Of a stretch of 53,404 nt of DNA, positions 44,380-53,404 are shown piece after piece; the first letter of the stretch is position 1; the number at the start of each line of letters is the position of its first letter. The position numbers and the translations under genes were made by a program. This DNA comes from Stenotrophomonas maltophilia (GTDB lineage Bacteria; Pseudomonadota; Gammaproteobacteria; Xanthomonadales; Xanthomonadaceae), in assembly GCF_003970865.1 (NCBI RefSeq), contig NZ_RXLZ01000034.1, positions 1 through 53,404 on the forward strand, read 5' to 3'. The notes under the pieces are model-generated. The model did no database searches. It saw only the letters and a list, made by a program, of their open reading frames with translations, and was not told where the DNA came from.

Positions 44380-46610
44380 GCAGCCACCACCGTTACGCGA
44401 GCGGCACCCAGCGGCGCGGTCGCGCCGTGGCCCGATTCAATCCAGACCGAACCCGCAGCGACGCGGGCGTCGACCACCACCGGCAGGGTGGCCTTGCCGG
44501 CATCGGTGCCGACCTTGGCCATCTGCCCTTCCTGCAGCTGCAGGCGAGCGGCATCTTCAGCGTTCAGCACGATGCGCGGGGCGTTGTTGAGCGGATGCGA
44601 CTGCAGCGCCGGCGCACGACGGACCACCGCATCGGTGCGGTAGATCGCGGCGGTCGAAGCCACTTCCAGGCCTTCGCCGGCAACCACCGGCTGTGCCGAA
44701 GCGGCAACGGCGACCGACACCGGGGCCAGGCTGGCGCGCAGGCCGGCCAGGTCGGTGAAGTCGAAACCGGCAACCGCCAGCTCGCCGCCCAGGGCGCGCA
44801 GCACGCGCCAGCCCTCACGGGCCTCGCCCGGCAGCTTGCCGCCGGCACGGGCCGACTGCTCGCGACCATCGAGGTTGGTCAGGGTGGCGTCGATTTCCGG
44901 CAGCGCGCCGATCGGCAGGATCACGTCGGCAACGTCGCGGGTGGAGACGCAGGCGAACTGGCTGAAGGCCACCACCTTGGCGCCGACCAGCGCCTTGCGC
45001 GCGGCGGGAGCGTCGGCGAAGTCCAGGCCCGGTTCCAGTCCGTACACCACGTAGGCCTGGCGCGGCTGCGCCAGCATCGCGGCGACGTCCTTGCCGGCCG
45101 GCAGCACGCCGGCGCGGGTCAGGCCAACGGCGTTGGCGCCCTGCGGGATGCGGCACAGCTTGGCACCGGTGGCGGCAGCGAAGTCACGCGCGGCGGCGCG
45201 GATCGCCGCAGCCTGCGGGTGGTTTTCGGCGATGCCACCGACGATCAGCACGGTGTTGTTGCCGCCCTGCACGGCCGAACGCAGCTCGGCGTTGGCCAGC
45301 GCGTCGACGAACTTCGACGGTGCGACGATCTGCTTGCCGGCGACACTGAAGGCGAAGTCGAAGTCCACCGGGTTGACGACGTGGATCTTCGCGCCGTTGG
45401 TGGTCTGCGCCTTGCGCAGGCGGGCGTGCAGCAGCGGCAGTTCGTGGCGGATGTTGCTGCCCAGAACGACGATGCGGTCGGCGCCTTCGATCTCGGCCAA
45501 CGGCAGGCCGAACACTTCGGCGGTTGCGGCGTCGGAGAAATCGCGGTTGTTGATGCGGTGGTCGATGTTGCTCGAGCCCAGGCCCTTGGCCAGGCGGGCC
45601 AGCAGCGCGCCTTCCTCGTTCGAGGTGGACGGATGCACCAGTACACCCAGGTTGTCGCCCTGGTTGGCCTTGAGGATCTCGGCGGCCGCAGCCAGGCCTT
45701 CGGCCCAGCTCACTTCCTTCCACTCACCATTGACCTTGCGCAGCGGCTTGACCGCACGGTCTTCGCTGTACAGGCCCTGGTGCGAGTAGCGGTCACGGTC
45801 GGACAGCCAGCACTCGTTCACCGCTTCGTTGTCGCGCGGCACGGTGCGCAGCACTTCGCCGCGACGCACGTGCAGGAACAGGTTCGAACCCATCGCGTCG
45901 TGGTAGCCCAGCGACTCGCGCGCGGTCAGTTCCCACGGGCGGGCGCGGAACTGGAACACTTTGTTGGTCAGTGCGCCGACCGGGCAGACGTCGACGACGT
46001 TGCCGGACAGCTCGGTGGTCAGCGGCTTGCCGTCGAAGGTACCGATCTGCAGGTTCTCACCGCGGTACATGCCACCCAGTTCGTAGGTACCGGCAACATC
46101 GGCGGTGAAGCGGACGCAGCGGGTGCACTGGATGCAGCGGGTCATCTCGGTGGCGACCAGCGGGCCCATGTCCTCGTCCGGCACCACGCGCTTGCGCTCG
46201 TTGAAGCGGCTGACCGAACGACCATAGCCCAGCGACACGTCCTGCAGCTCGCACTCGCCGCCCTGATCGCAGATCGGGCAGTCCAGCGGGTGGTTGATGA
46301 GCAGGAACTCCATCACCGAGCGCTGGAACTTCAGTGCCTTTTCGCTGCGGGTGGCGACCTTCATGCCATCCATCACCGGGGTGGCGCAGGCCGGCGCCGG
46401 CTTCGGCGACTTTTCCACGTCCACCAGGCACATGCGGCAGTTGGCGGCGATCGGCAGCTTCTCGTGATAGCAGAAGCGCGGAATCGAAATGCCGGCCTTG
46501 TCGGCCGCCTGGATGATCATCGAACCCTTGGGCACGACCAGGGACTTGCCATCGATTTCGATGGTCACGTGATCCGGTGGCACGTTCGGGTTTACGGGTT
46601 GCGCGCTCAT
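44376..46610 (-). CDS. nuoG: NADH-quinone oxidoreductase subunit G
   Basis: 744 aa. N-terminal [2Fe-2S] domain with [15 protein letters not shown], then [14 protein letters not shown] and [10 protein letters not shown] binding the N5 and N4 clusters, within the first ~170 residues. The long remainder is a molybdopterin-oxidoreductase-like domain without a cofactor. It carries electrons from NuoF/E toward NuoI. The fourth cluster N7 motif typical of E. coli is not obvious. Overlaps nuoF by 4 nt. Confidence 0.96.
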   Translation of the reverse strand: MSAQPVNPNVPPDHVTIEIDGKSLVVPKGSMIIQAADKAGISIPRFCYHEKLPIAANCRMCLVDVEKSPKPAPACATPVMDGMKVATRSEKALKFQRSVMEFLLINHPLDCPICDQGGECELQDVSLGYGRSVSRFNERKRVVPDEDMGPLVATEMTRCIQCTRCVRFTADVAGTYELGGMYRGENLQIGTFDGKPLTTELSGNVVDVCPVGALTNKVFQFRARPWELTARESLGYHDAMGSNLFLHVRRGEVLRTVPRDNEAVNECWLSDRDRYSHQGLYSEDRAVKPLRKVNGEWKEVSWAEGLAAAAEILKANQGDNLGVLVHPSTSNEEGALLARLAKGLGSSNIDHRINNRDFSDAATAEVFGLPLAEIEGADRIVVLGSNIRHELPLLHARLRKAQTTNGAKIHVVNPVDFDFAFSVAGKQIVAPSKFVDALANAELRSAVQGGNNTVLIVGGIAENHPQAAAIRAAARDFAAATGAKLCRIPQGANAVGLTRAGVLPAGKDVAAMLAQPRQAYVVYGLEPGLDFADAPAARKALVGAKVVAFSQFACVSTRDVADVILPIGALPEIDATLTNLDGREQSARAGGKLPGEAREGWRVLRALGGELAVAGFDFTDLAGLRASLAPVSVAVAASAQPVVAGEGLEVASTAAIYRTDAVVRRAPALQSHPLNNAPRIVLNAEDAARLQLQEGQMAKVGTDAGKATLPVVVDARVAAGSVWIESGHGATAPLGAARVTVVAA

Positions 46611-47947
46611 GCGGCGGCTGCCTCCACCTTCTTGCCGTCAACCATCGAATGACCGTTGACGATGTAGTACTCGAATTCGTCCCAGAACTGGCGCAGGAAG
46701 CCCTGGATGGGCCATGCAGCCGCTTCACCGAACGCACAGATGGTGTGGCCTTCGATCTGGCCGGCCACCGCCTTCAGCTGGTGCAGGTCTTCCATCGTGG
46801 CCTTGCCGGCGACGATGCGCTCCAGCACGCGGTGCATCCAGCCGGTACCTTCACGGCACGGGGTGCACTGGCCACAGGATTCCTTGTGGAAGAACTGGCT
46901 GATGCGGCAGGCGAACTTGACGCAGCAGACGCTGTCGTCGAGCACCACGATCGCGCCCGAACCCAGGCCGGAGCCCAGTGCACGGATGGTGTCGTAGTCC
47001 ATCGGCAGGTCCTTCAGCTCGGCCGCGGTCAGCACCGGCATCGACACGCCGCCCGGGATCGCGCCCTTCAGCGTGCGGCCCGGACGCAGGCCACCAGCCA
47101 TTTCCAGCAGGTCGTGGAATTTGGTGCCGAGCGGCACTTCGAAGTTGCCGCCATTCTGCACGCAGCCGGACACCGAGAAGCACTTCGGACCGCCGTTGGC
47201 GGTCAGGCTCAGGCCCTTGAACCACTCCGGACCGTTGCGGATGATCGCCGGCACCGAACCGTAGGTTTCGGTGTTGTTGATCGTCGACGGCTTGCCATAC
47301 AGGCCGAAATTGGCCGGGAACGGCGGCTTGTAGCGCGGCTGGCCCTTCTTGCCCTCCAGCGATTCCATCAGTGCGGTTTCTTCGCCGCAGATGTACGCCC
47401 CGGCGCCCAGCGCACCGTAGATGTCGATGTCCACGCCCGAGCCCATCACGTTCTTGCCCAGCCAGCCGTTCGCATAGGCATCGGCCAGGGCCTGCTCGAA
47501 GTGCTCGAACGGCTCGTGGTGGAACTCACCGCGCAGATAGTTGTAACCCACGGTCGAGCCGGTGGCGTAGCAGGCGATCGCCATGCCTTCCACCACCGAA
47601 TGCGGGTTGTAGCGCAGGATGTCGCGGTCCTTGCAGGTGCCCGGCTCGGATTCGTCCGAGTTGCAGAGGATGTACTTCTGCATGTTGCCCTTGGGCATGA
47701 AGGACCACTTCAGGCCGGTCGGGAAGCCTGCGCCACCGCGGCCACGCAGGCCCGAGGCCTTGACCATCTCGATGACCTGCTCCGGCGGGATCTTCTCTTC
47801 GAGGATCTTGCGCAGGGCAGCGTAGCCACCGGTCTTCAGGTAGCTTTCGTACGACCACGGGGTGTCGTAATGCAGGGTGGTATAGACCACCTGGTGCGGC
47901 AGCGGCGCGGGGCCGACCGGACCCTTGGATTCGTGGTGATGTGCCAT
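46607..47947 (-). CDS. nuoF: NADH-quinone oxidoreductase subunit F
   Basis: 446 aa. NADH and FMN site with [19 protein letters not shown] and the Gly-rich [25 protein letters not shown], then the [4Fe-4S] N3 motif [16 protein letters not shown] near the C-terminus. It oxidises NADH and starts the electron chain of complex I. Four nt after nuoE. Confidence 0.98.
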   Translation of the reverse strand: MAHHHESKGPVGPAPLPHQVVYTTLHYDTPWSYESYLKTGGYAALRKILEEKIPPEQVIEMVKASGLRGRGGAGFPTGLKWSFMPKGNMQKYILCNSDESEPGTCKDRDILRYNPHSVVEGMAIACYATGSTVGYNYLRGEFHHEPFEHFEQALADAYANGWLGKNVMGSGVDIDIYGALGAGAYICGEETALMESLEGKKGQPRYKPPFPANFGLYGKPSTINNTETYGSVPAIIRNGPEWFKGLSLTANGGPKCFSVSGCVQNGGNFEVPLGTKFHDLLEMAGGLRPGRTLKGAIPGGVSMPVLTAAELKDLPMDYDTIRALGSGLGSGAIVVLDDSVCCVKFACRISQFFHKESCGQCTPCREGTGWMHRVLERIVAGKATMEDLHQLKAVAGQIEGHTICAFGEAAAWPIQGFLRQFWDEFEYYIVNGHSMVDGKKVEAAAA

Positions 47948-47951
47948 GCCC

Positions 47952-48479
47952 TTACTCCAGCCCGTCCAGCAGCTCGTCGACCTTTTCCAGGGTCAGACGC
48001 TCATGGTAGTGACCGTTGATGACCATCATCGGCGCGCCACCGCAACCGGCCAGGCACTCTTCCTCGCGCTTGAGGTAGACGCGGCCGTCCGGGGTCGATT
48101 CACCGTGCTTGATGCCCAGCTTCTTCTCGCAATGGCGGACGATGTCCTCGGCGCCATTGAGCCAGCAGCTGATGTTGGTGCAGATGGCCACGTTGTTGCG
48201 GCCCACCTTCTCGGTCTCGAACATCGAGTAGAAGCTGGCGACCTCGTAGGCCCACACCGGCGGCAGATCAAGGTACTTGGCCACGCCGGCGATCAGCTCG
48301 TCGGTCAGCCAACCCTCGTTCTGCTCCTGGGCCGCATGCAGGCCCTGCAGCACGGCAGAGCGCTTGCGGTCCGGCGGGAACTTGGACAGCCAGTGATCGA
48401 TGTGAGCGCGGGTCTTGTCGCTCAGCACCACCATCGGGTCGACGTCGCGCGCCGCCTCGAAATTACCTGTCGCCTTCAT
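47952..48479 (-). CDS. nuoE: NADH-quinone oxidoreductase subunit E
   Basis: 175 aa, thioredoxin-like [2Fe-2S] protein. Cluster N1a ligands: [10 protein letters not shown] and [10 protein letters not shown]. Pairs with NuoF in the NADH dehydrogenase module. Preceded by a 97-nt gap to nuoD that includes a small hairpin (48528-48543). Confidence 0.97.
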   Translation of the reverse strand: MKATGNFEAARDVDPMVVLSDKTRAHIDHWLSKFPPDRKRSAVLQGLHAAQEQNEGWLTDELIAGVAKYLDLPPVWAYEVASFYSMFETEKVGRNNVAICTNISCWLNGAEDIVRHCEKKLGIKHGESTPDGRVYLKREEECLAGCGGAPMMVINGHYHERLTLEKVDELLDGLE

Positions 48480-48527
48480 CGGCCGACCTCAGCGAAATGC
48501 ATAACGTGAAATTCCAGAAACTGCGGC

Positions 48528-48543
48528 GCCGGCTTGCGCCGGC
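48528..48543. repeat. Hairpin in nuoD-nuoE gap
   Basis: gccggc-ttgc-gccggc, a 6-bp stem in the longest gap inside the nuo operon. REP-like or an RNA processing site; no T-run. Confidence 0.45.
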
Positions 48544-48576
48544 TGCCTGCAGCGGGCGTTGGCGTGGCGGACGGCA

Positions 48577-49884
48577 TTACCGGTCAACCTCGCCGAACAC
48601 CAGGTCGTAGGTACCGATCATCGCCACCACGTCGGCCAGCATGTGGCCGCGCACGATCGAATCGATCGAGGACAGGTGGGCGAAGCCCGGTGCGCGCAGG
48701 TGCACGCGGAAAGGCTTGTTGGCGCCATCGGAGACCAGGTAGCAGCCGAACTCGCCCTTGGGCGCTTCCACCGCCGCATAGGTCTCGCCGGCCGGCACGC
48801 AATAGCCTTCACTGAACAGCTTGAAGTGATGGATCAGCGCTTCCATGTCGTCCTTCATGTCCTCACGCTTGGGCGGAGCGACCTTGAAGTTCTTGACCAT
48901 GACCGGGCCGGGGTTGGCCTTCAGCCATGCCACGCACTGCTTGATGATGCGGTTGGACTCGCGCATTTCGGCAATGCGGACCAGATAGCGGTCGTAGCAG
49001 TCGCCTTCCTTGCCCAGCGGGATGTCGAAATCGACGGCATCGTACTTGGCGTACGGACGCTTCTTGCGCAGGTCCCAGGCGATGCCCGAGCCGCGCAGCA
49101 TCACGCCGGTCATGCCCCACTGGTGGGCCAGTTCCGGAGTGACCACGCCGATGCCGACGGTACGCTGCTTCCAGATACGGTTGTCGGTCAGCAGGGTTTC
49201 GTATTCGTCGACGCGACCCGGGAATTCGTTGGTGAAGTTCTCCAGGAAGTCCAGCAGCGAGCCTTCACGCGAAGCATTGAGCTGCTTCAGCGCCTTGCCC
49301 TTGTGCCAGCGCGATTCCTTGTACTTCGGCATGTGGTCCGGCAGGTCGCGGTAGACGCCGCCCGGACGGTAGTACGCCGCGTGCATGCGCGCGCCGGAAA
49401 CCGCTTCGTAGCAGTCCATCAGCTCTTCGCGTTCGCGGAAGGCGTACAGCATCACCGCCATCGCACCCAGATCGAGCGCGTTGGAGCCCAGCCACATCAG
49501 GTGGTTGAGGATGCGGGTGATTTCGTCGTACATGGTGCGGATGTACTGCGCACGCTCCGGCGCCTCGATGCCCATCAGGGTCTCGATCGCGCGCACGTAG
49601 GCGTGCTCGTTGCACATCATCGACACGTAATCCAGGCGATCCATGTAACCGATCGACTGGTTGAACGGCTTGGACTCGGCCAGCTTTTCGGTACCACGGT
49701 GCAGCAGACCCACGTGCGGGTCGGCGCGCATGATGGTTTCGCCGTCCATTTCCAGGATCAGGCGCAGCACACCGTGAGCGGCCGGATGCTGCGGGCCGAA
49801 GTTCATGGTGTAGTTGCGGATTTCCTGCCGGCTTTCGGCGGCGTTGCTGGCGAAGGCTTCGCCGGCCTGGTGTACGTGGCTCAC
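48577..49884 (-). CDS. nuoD: NADH-quinone oxidoreductase subunit D
   Basis: 435 aa, 49-kDa subunit. It has the conserved [22 protein letters not shown] and [14 protein letters not shown] near the N-terminus, with the quinone-binding histidine, and [30 protein letters not shown] at the C-terminus. Forms the Q site with NuoB and NuoH. Not fused to NuoC, unlike enterobacteria. Start overlaps the nuoC stop by 4 nt. Confidence 0.98.
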   Translation of the reverse strand: MSHVHQAGEAFASNAAESRQEIRNYTMNFGPQHPAAHGVLRLILEMDGETIMRADPHVGLLHRGTEKLAESKPFNQSIGYMDRLDYVSMMCNEHAYVRAIETLMGIEAPERAQYIRTMYDEITRILNHLMWLGSNALDLGAMAVMLYAFREREELMDCYEAVSGARMHAAYYRPGGVYRDLPDHMPKYKESRWHKGKALKQLNASREGSLLDFLENFTNEFPGRVDEYETLLTDNRIWKQRTVGIGVVTPELAHQWGMTGVMLRGSGIAWDLRKKRPYAKYDAVDFDIPLGKEGDCYDRYLVRIAEMRESNRIIKQCVAWLKANPGPVMVKNFKVAPPKREDMKDDMEALIHHFKLFSEGYCVPAGETYAAVEAPKGEFGCYLVSDGANKPFRVHLRAPGFAHLSSIDSIVRGHMLADVVAMIGTYDLVFGEVDR

Positions 49885-50630
49885 TTCACTGCCTCCTGCG
49901 CGCGCTCACCTTCTGCGGTCTGCAGACGGGCGTCGTCGCGGATCACGCGCGGCACGCCGACACGCGGCTCCACCGAGGTGACCGGTTCGTAGATCACGCG
50001 CTTCCTTTCTTCGTCGTAGCGGACTTCGACATTGCCGATCAGCGGGAAGTCCTTGCGGAACGGATGGCCGACGAAACCGTAGTCGGTCAGGATCCGGCGC
50101 AGGTCCGGGTGGCCTTCGAAGATCACGCCGTACAGGTCGAACGCTTCGCGCTCGAACCAGTTCAGGCCCGGCCAGATGCTGGTCAGCGAGGACACCACCG
50201 GCAGCGCTTCGTCAGGGGCGAAGCAGCGCAGGTGCATCATCAGGTTGTGCTGGTACGAACGCAGCTGGGCGACCACGGCGAAGCGCTGGGTCGGCATGTG
50301 CTGCGGGCGGGCACCGTCGGCGCCGTTTTCCTCGGTGGGGAACTCACCCCACGCGAAGCGGCCCTGGGCCTTGCCTTCGACGCCACGGCTGAAGCCCTGC
50401 GAGGACACGTCGGCGGTGTCCCATTCGTCGGAGCCATAACCGAGGTAGTCGACGCCGCAGAGATCCACGGCCTGCTCGAAACCAAACTCGTCACGCAGCG
50501 CCAGGGCGGTGGCGTGCCACTCGGCGGCAGGCACTTCCAGCGTCACTTCGCCGCGGGGTTCGACCACGATGACCTTCGCACCTGCGAAACGTGCGGAGAG
50601 TCGGTCGATGAAGGATGCTTGCTCTGCCAT
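49881..50630 (-). CDS. nuoC: NADH-quinone oxidoreductase subunit C
   Basis: 249 aa, 30-kDa subunit. A conserved block [42 protein letters not shown] is the family signature. A hydrophilic insert (~85-110, [19 protein letters not shown]) is longer than in some relatives. Structural subunit at the junction with NuoD. Lies 33 nt after nuoB. Confidence 0.97.
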   Translation of the reverse strand: MAEQASFIDRLSARFAGAKVIVVEPRGEVTLEVPAAEWHATALALRDEFGFEQAVDLCGVDYLGYGSDEWDTADVSSQGFSRGVEGKAQGRFAWGEFPTEENGADGARPQHMPTQRFAVVAQLRSYQHNLMMHLRCFAPDEALPVVSSLTSIWPGLNWFEREAFDLYGVIFEGHPDLRRILTDYGFVGHPFRKDFPLIGNVEVRYDEERKRVIYEPVTSVEPRVGVPRVIRDDARLQTAEGERAQEAVK

Positions 50631-50663
50631 GGGGGCTTGGCGCGCTCTTGTCAGGTGAAGGGG

Positions 50664-51218
50664 TCAGCGGGCGATGGTCTGTGTACGCCAGATCTTCTTC
50701 TGCAGCTGCAGGATCCCGTACACCAGCGCCTCGGCGGTCGGCGGGCAGCCCGGGACGTAGACGTCCACCGGCACCACGCGATCACAGCCGCGCACCACAG
50801 AATAGGAGTAGTGGTAATAGCCGCCACCATTGGCGCAGCTACCCATCGAGATGACCCACTTCGGGTCCGGCATCTGGTCGTAGACCTTGCGCAGCGCCGG
50901 GGCCATCTTGTTGACCAGGGTACCGGCCACGATCATCACGTCGGACTGGCGCGGCGACGGGCGGAACACCACGCCGTAGCGATCAAGGTCCAGGCGCGCG
51001 GCGCCGGCGTGCATCATCTCGACCGCGCAGCAGGCCAGACCGAAGGTCATCGGCCACATCGAGCCGGTGCGCGCCCAGTTCAGCAATGCATCGACGCTGG
51101 TGGTGACGAAGCCCTTTTCCAGCAGCGGGTTGTCGCCTTCCGGCCGCAGGATGTCATCAACCCGGCCTTCCGGCGTGGGGTTGTTCATGAGGCCATCGAG
51201 AGTCTGAATCACTCCCAT
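50664..51218 (-). CDS. nuoB: NADH-quinone oxidoreductase subunit B
   Basis: 184 aa from [13 protein letters not shown]. It binds the last [4Fe-4S] cluster N2, with the tandem cysteines in [13 protein letters not shown], then [44 protein letters not shown]. It reduces quinone together with NuoD. Overlaps the nuoA 3' end by 10 nt. A longer frame upstream is antisense to nothing and reads through nuoA, so it is rejected. Confidence 0.98.
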   Translation of the reverse strand: MGVIQTLDGLMNNPTPEGRVDDILRPEGDNPLLEKGFVTTSVDALLNWARTGSMWPMTFGLACCAVEMMHAGAARLDLDRYGVVFRPSPRQSDVMIVAGTLVNKMAPALRKVYDQMPDPKWVISMGSCANGGGYYHYSYSVVRGCDRVVPVDVYVPGCPPTAEALVYGILQLQKKIWRTQTIAR

Positions 51219-51565
51219 TCCAGCGCTCCCTTCTTCCAGACGTAAATGAAACCGAGGAACAGCATGCCGACGAACAGGCCCATGGTGATGAGCGAACGGG
51301 CACCCAGCTCCATGAAGACCTGGGTCCACGGCACGATGAAGATGATTTCCAGGTCGAAGACGATGAACTGGATCGCGATCAGGTAGTAGCGCACGTCGAA
51401 CTTCATGCGCGCGTCTTCGAAGGCCTCGAAGCCGCACTCGTACGGCGACAGCTTTTCCAGATCGGGGCGGCGGGGACCGAGGAATCGACCAACCAGCATC
51501 AGCGTAATGCCGATACCGGTGGCAACGATCAGAAACAGCAGAGACGGCAAATATTCGGCCAGCAC
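51209..51565 (-). CDS. nuoA: NADH-quinone oxidoreductase subunit A (GTG start)
   Basis: 118 aa read (M)[19 protein letters not shown], three transmembrane helices, with [27 protein letters not shown] as family signature. The conserved cysteine in YECG marks the loop that moves during activation. GTG at 51565 with AGAGAGAA upstream gives the family N-terminus; an ATG at 51610 adds a basic, unlike-family extension. First nuo gene, 111 nt after tRNA-Leu. Confidence 0.95.
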   Translation of the reverse strand: MLAEYLPSLLFLIVATGIGITLMLVGRFLGPRRPDLEKLSPYECGFEAFEDARMKFDVRYYLIAIQFIVFDLEIIFIVPWTQVFMELGARSLITMGLFVGMLFLGFIYVWKKGALEWE

Positions 51566-51635
51566 AGCGATTCTCTCTTGCCTCTGCCGCCGCGCCTGCA
51601 GGCGCTTTGGCATGGGGGAGTGGACGGGAATCTGC

Positions 51636-51654
51636 CTGGCGCCTTGCGCGCCAG
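51636..51654. repeat. Hairpin between tRNA-Leu and nuoA
   Basis: ctggcgc-cttgc-gcgccag: a perfect 7-bp stem with a 5-nt loop in the 111-nt leader of nuoA. No T-tract, so read-through from the tRNA into nuo is expected. Confidence 0.5.
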
Positions 51655-51676
51655 ACGAACCCGCTTTACTTACAAA

Positions 51677-51761
51677 TGGTGCCCAAGAGGGGACTCGAAC
51701 CCCTACGACTTGCGTCGCTACCACCTCAAGGTAGTGCGTCTACCAATTCCGCCACCTGGGC
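51677..51761 (-). tRNA. tRNA-Leu (GAG)
   Basis: 85 nt with encoded CCA. Starts GCCCAGGTGGCGGAATTGG, has an anticodon stem CTACC-TTGAGGT-GGTAG with anticodon GAG, a long variable arm and T-loop GGTTCGAGT. Reads CUC and CUU. It lies between secG and nuoA on the same strand, so it is likely processed from a tpiA-secG-tRNA-nuo transcript, with possible extra promoters. Confidence 0.96.
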
Positions 51762-51812
51762 AAACGATCACATCAGACTATCTTCCCGATGCGCCGCGTA
51801 TTGTAACCGGCT

Positions 51813-52250
51813 TCAGTCTTTCTGGGAGCCTTCCGAAGGCTTTTCTTCACCAGAAACCGAAGATTCCGCCTGAGCCGGCACATTCGCGACCGGAACCGGG
51901 GCGGCCGGGACCGCATCGGCCTTCGGAACGGCCGGCAGTTCGCCCGCCGGAGCCGCCGGAGCGACTGCCGCCGGGGCGGACATCAGACCCAGATCCTGGT
52001 CGGCCGCCGGGCGGCTGCCATGACCGGCATACCAGGCCATGAAGAGGCTGATGCCGAAGAACACGACTGCCAGCCACTTGGTCGACTTGGACAGGAAGTT
52101 CGAGGCGCCGCGCGCACCGAACACCGTACCCGAGGCACCGGCACCAAAGCCCGAACCCGCCGCCGCACCCGAACCACGCTGCATCAGGATCAGCGCGATC
52201 ATGGCCACAGCGACCAGCACGTAGACGACATTGAGGATCAACATCAGCAT
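51813..52250 (-). CDS. secG: Preprotein translocase subunit SecG
   Basis: 145 aa from MLMLILNVVYVLVAVAMIALILMQRGSG. Two transmembrane helices (~3-22 and ~54-73) joined by the glycine-rich GSGAAAGSGFGAGASGTVFGARG. A Pro/Ala/Val-rich C-terminal tail of ~65 residues, typical of Xanthomonadaceae, is absent in E. coli. Stimulates SecYE-dependent export. Starts 31 nt after tpiA. ATG at 52244 is an alternative start. Confidence 0.95.
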   Translation of the reverse strand: MLMLILNVVYVLVAVAMIALILMQRGSGAAAGSGFGAGASGTVFGARGASNFLSKSTKWLAVVFFGISLFMAWYAGHGSRPAADQDLGLMSAPAAVAPAAPAGELPAVPKADAVPAAPVPVANVPAQAESSVSGEEKPSEGSQKD

Positions 52251-52281
52251 TGGAAACCGCCCTCGGACAAAACTTCTAGGA

Positions 52282-53037
52282 TTAGTTCGCGGCCGCCGCC
52301 CTTGCGATGGCCAGGAAGTCCGCGGCCACCAGGGAGGCGCCGCCGACCAGCCCACCATCGACATCCGGCTGCGCGAACAGTTCCCCGGCATTGTCGGGCT
52401 TCACGCTACCGCCGTAAACAATGGGCAGTGAATCAGCGATTCTAGCATCGATACGCGCGACTTCGCCACGGATGAACGCGTGCACCTGCTGCGCCTGCTC
52501 CTTGGTGGCAGTACGGCCGGTACCGATGGCCCAGACCGGCTCGTAGGCAACCACGGCCTTGGCGAAACCGGCCGCACCAACCAGCTCCAGCACCGGCGCC
52601 AGCTGGCTGGCGATGACCGCTTCGGTCTGCCCGGCCTCGCGCTGCTCCAGGGTCTCGCCCACGCACAGCACCGGCACCAGGCCGGCATGCTGGGCGGCGG
52701 CGAACTTGCGCGCGACCAGCTCGCTGCTTTCGTGGTGGTACTGGCGGCGCTCGGAATGGCCGACCAGGCCATAGCGGGCCCCGACCTCGACCAGCATGGC
52801 CGCGCAGACCTCGCCGGTGTAGGCGCCCTTCTCGTTGCTGCTTACGTCCTGCGCGCCAAAGGCCAGGCCGGTCTCGCCGAAGTCCTCGACCAGCTCACCC
52901 AGGTAGGGCAGCGGCGGCAGGATCACCACGTCCACCCCCTCCAGCGGCAGCCCGGCGGCGACCTGCCCCAGCAGTTCATTGGCGAATTGACGGCTGCCAT
53001 GCAGCTTCCAGTTTCCGGCGACGATCTTGCGGCGCAT
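52282..53037 (-). CDS. tpiA: Triosephosphate isomerase
   Basis: 251 aa. Active-site N9 and K11 in AGNWKLHG, the catalytic histidine in GLVGHSERRQ, the catalytic glutamate in VVAYEPVWAIGTG, and the phosphate-gripping loop before it. C-terminal YGGSVKPDNA closes the barrel. It interconverts dihydroxyacetone phosphate and glyceraldehyde 3-phosphate in the cytosol. It is the last intact gene before the contig end; AGGAG precedes the ATG. Confidence 0.98.
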   Translation of the reverse strand: MRRKIVAGNWKLHGSRQFANELLGQVAAGLPLEGVDVVILPPLPYLGELVEDFGETGLAFGAQDVSSNEKGAYTGEVCAAMLVEVGARYGLVGHSERRQYHHESSELVARKFAAAQHAGLVPVLCVGETLEQREAGQTEAVIASQLAPVLELVGAAGFAKAVVAYEPVWAIGTGRTATKEQAQQVHAFIRGEVARIDARIADSLPIVYGGSVKPDNAGELFAQPDVDGGLVGGASLVAADFLAIARAAAAN

Positions 53038-53132
53038 GAGCGGGTGGCTCCTGTGTGAAGTCAGCCGGTCATGATACCCGCTGCGGCAAAAATCCGTTTC
53101 CTTGTAAGCGGTTACATGGATTTTCAGCCAAC

Positions 53133-53203
53133 GGCACAGCCCCTCGTGGCGGGGGTTGGGTTGGGTTGGTCGCGGAGAGCCCGGCTAGATCTGGGGCTGT
53201 GCC
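53133..53203. repeat. Long-loop inverted repeat at contig edge
   Basis: ggcacagcccc (53133-53143) and ggggctgtgcc (53193-53203) are exact 11-nt complements. The second arm runs into the adapter, so part of the match (the ctgt) may come from it. The arms could also have promoted misassembly at the contig end. Confidence 0.4.
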
Positions 53204-53404
53204 TTATACCCATCTGACGCTGCCGAGGATCTTACGCGTGTAGATCTTTGTGTGTTCCATGTACATAAACTTGAAAAAAAAGAGCTGCAGTTGTACTATA
53301 ATACAAATGAAATATCTTGTTCAAAATTTAAGTAAAAATTATAATGTTTTTATGACCCTAATAAAAACAACAAATGGCTGAAAATTTTTCAAAGTTTGAA
53401 TGAA
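53197..53404. other. Sequencing adapter contamination (right contig end)
   Basis: 53197-53229 matches the reverse-complement Nextera adapter (CTGTCTCTTATACACATCT, then GACGCTGCCGACGA) at 29 of 33 positions. 53230-53237 is TCTTACGC, the exact complement of i5 index GCGTAAGA. 53238-53247 GTGTAGATCT is a perfect P5 start, and matching decays to 53266. After it come an A-run and AT-rich sequence with no reading frame. Genomic sequence ends at 53196-53203; the upstream 53038-53196 holds only the tpiA leader. Confidence 0.93.

Noticed and set aside
39655..46652. Long plus-strand ORFs opposite nuoL-nuoG
   Set aside because: All lie antisense to clear complex I genes and have no family features.
53250..53404. 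AT-rich tail as a genomic island or phage end
   Set aside because: It directly follows a Nextera adapter, index and P5 sequence, so it is technical noise.

Overview
The window is a GC-rich gammaproteobacterial segment. Gene content, gene order and short GTAG-type palindromes (SMAG-like REPs) point to Stenotrophomonas, most likely the S. maltophilia complex. It looks like one complete assembly contig rather than an arbitrary slice. Both ends carry degraded Illumina Nextera i5 adapter sequence (about 89-158 and 53197-53266), so real genomic sequence runs from about 159 to 53196-53203. The AT-rich last 140 bases and the first 158 bases should not be interpreted biologically.

Layout: 159-421 holds palindromes only. 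422-10464 is an accessory-like patchwork of small transcription units. It contains an HNH nuclease, dxs (isoprenoid synthesis), two DUF3011 cysteine-repeat secreted proteins, two paralogous 67-68 aa proteins, a 34-aa membrane microprotein, a lipoprotein plus DUF1653 pair, a TetR-EmrE-type efflux pair, a DUF1328 membrane protein, a LysE-type exporter, an Asp/Glu racemase, a GNAT acetyltransferase and a small phosphatase-like protein. 10582-18530 (minus strand) is the conserved translation cluster thrS-infC-rpmI-rplT-pheS-pheT-ihfA-merR followed by tRNA-Pro. It has attenuator-like structures before thrS and before pheS, and infC appears to start at AUC. 18666-20947 is a putatively Fur-controlled PepSY iron-uptake operon. 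21120-26709 carries a VOC protein, a GH18 chitinase, a TPR protein, a class-C-type serine hydrolase and a CadC-like regulator with TPRs.

26837-36507 (minus) is the nusA macro-operon: two tandem initiator tRNAs, then rimP-nusA-infB-rbfA-truB-rpsO-pnp. It drives transcription elongation control, initiation factor supply, 30S maturation, tRNA modification and RNA turnover. A near-consensus sigma70 promoter sits just upstream of the tRNAs. 36635-53037 (minus) is tpiA-secG-tRNA-Leu(GAG)-nuoABCDEFGHIJKLMN, i.e. one glycolytic enzyme, a Sec translocon subunit and the complete 14-gene respiratory complex I with separate nuoC and nuoD. NuoL has an unusual histidine-rich loop.

Most of the window is housekeeping. 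I did not find a defence island, prophage, CRISPR array or other large undescribed system. The best leads are a threonine-codon leader peptide plus terminator ahead of thrS, a switchable hairpin between rplT and pheS, the interleaved small paralog families at 3.2-4.5 kb, the 62-nt hairpin ahead of the HNH gene, and the adapter contamination at both ends.
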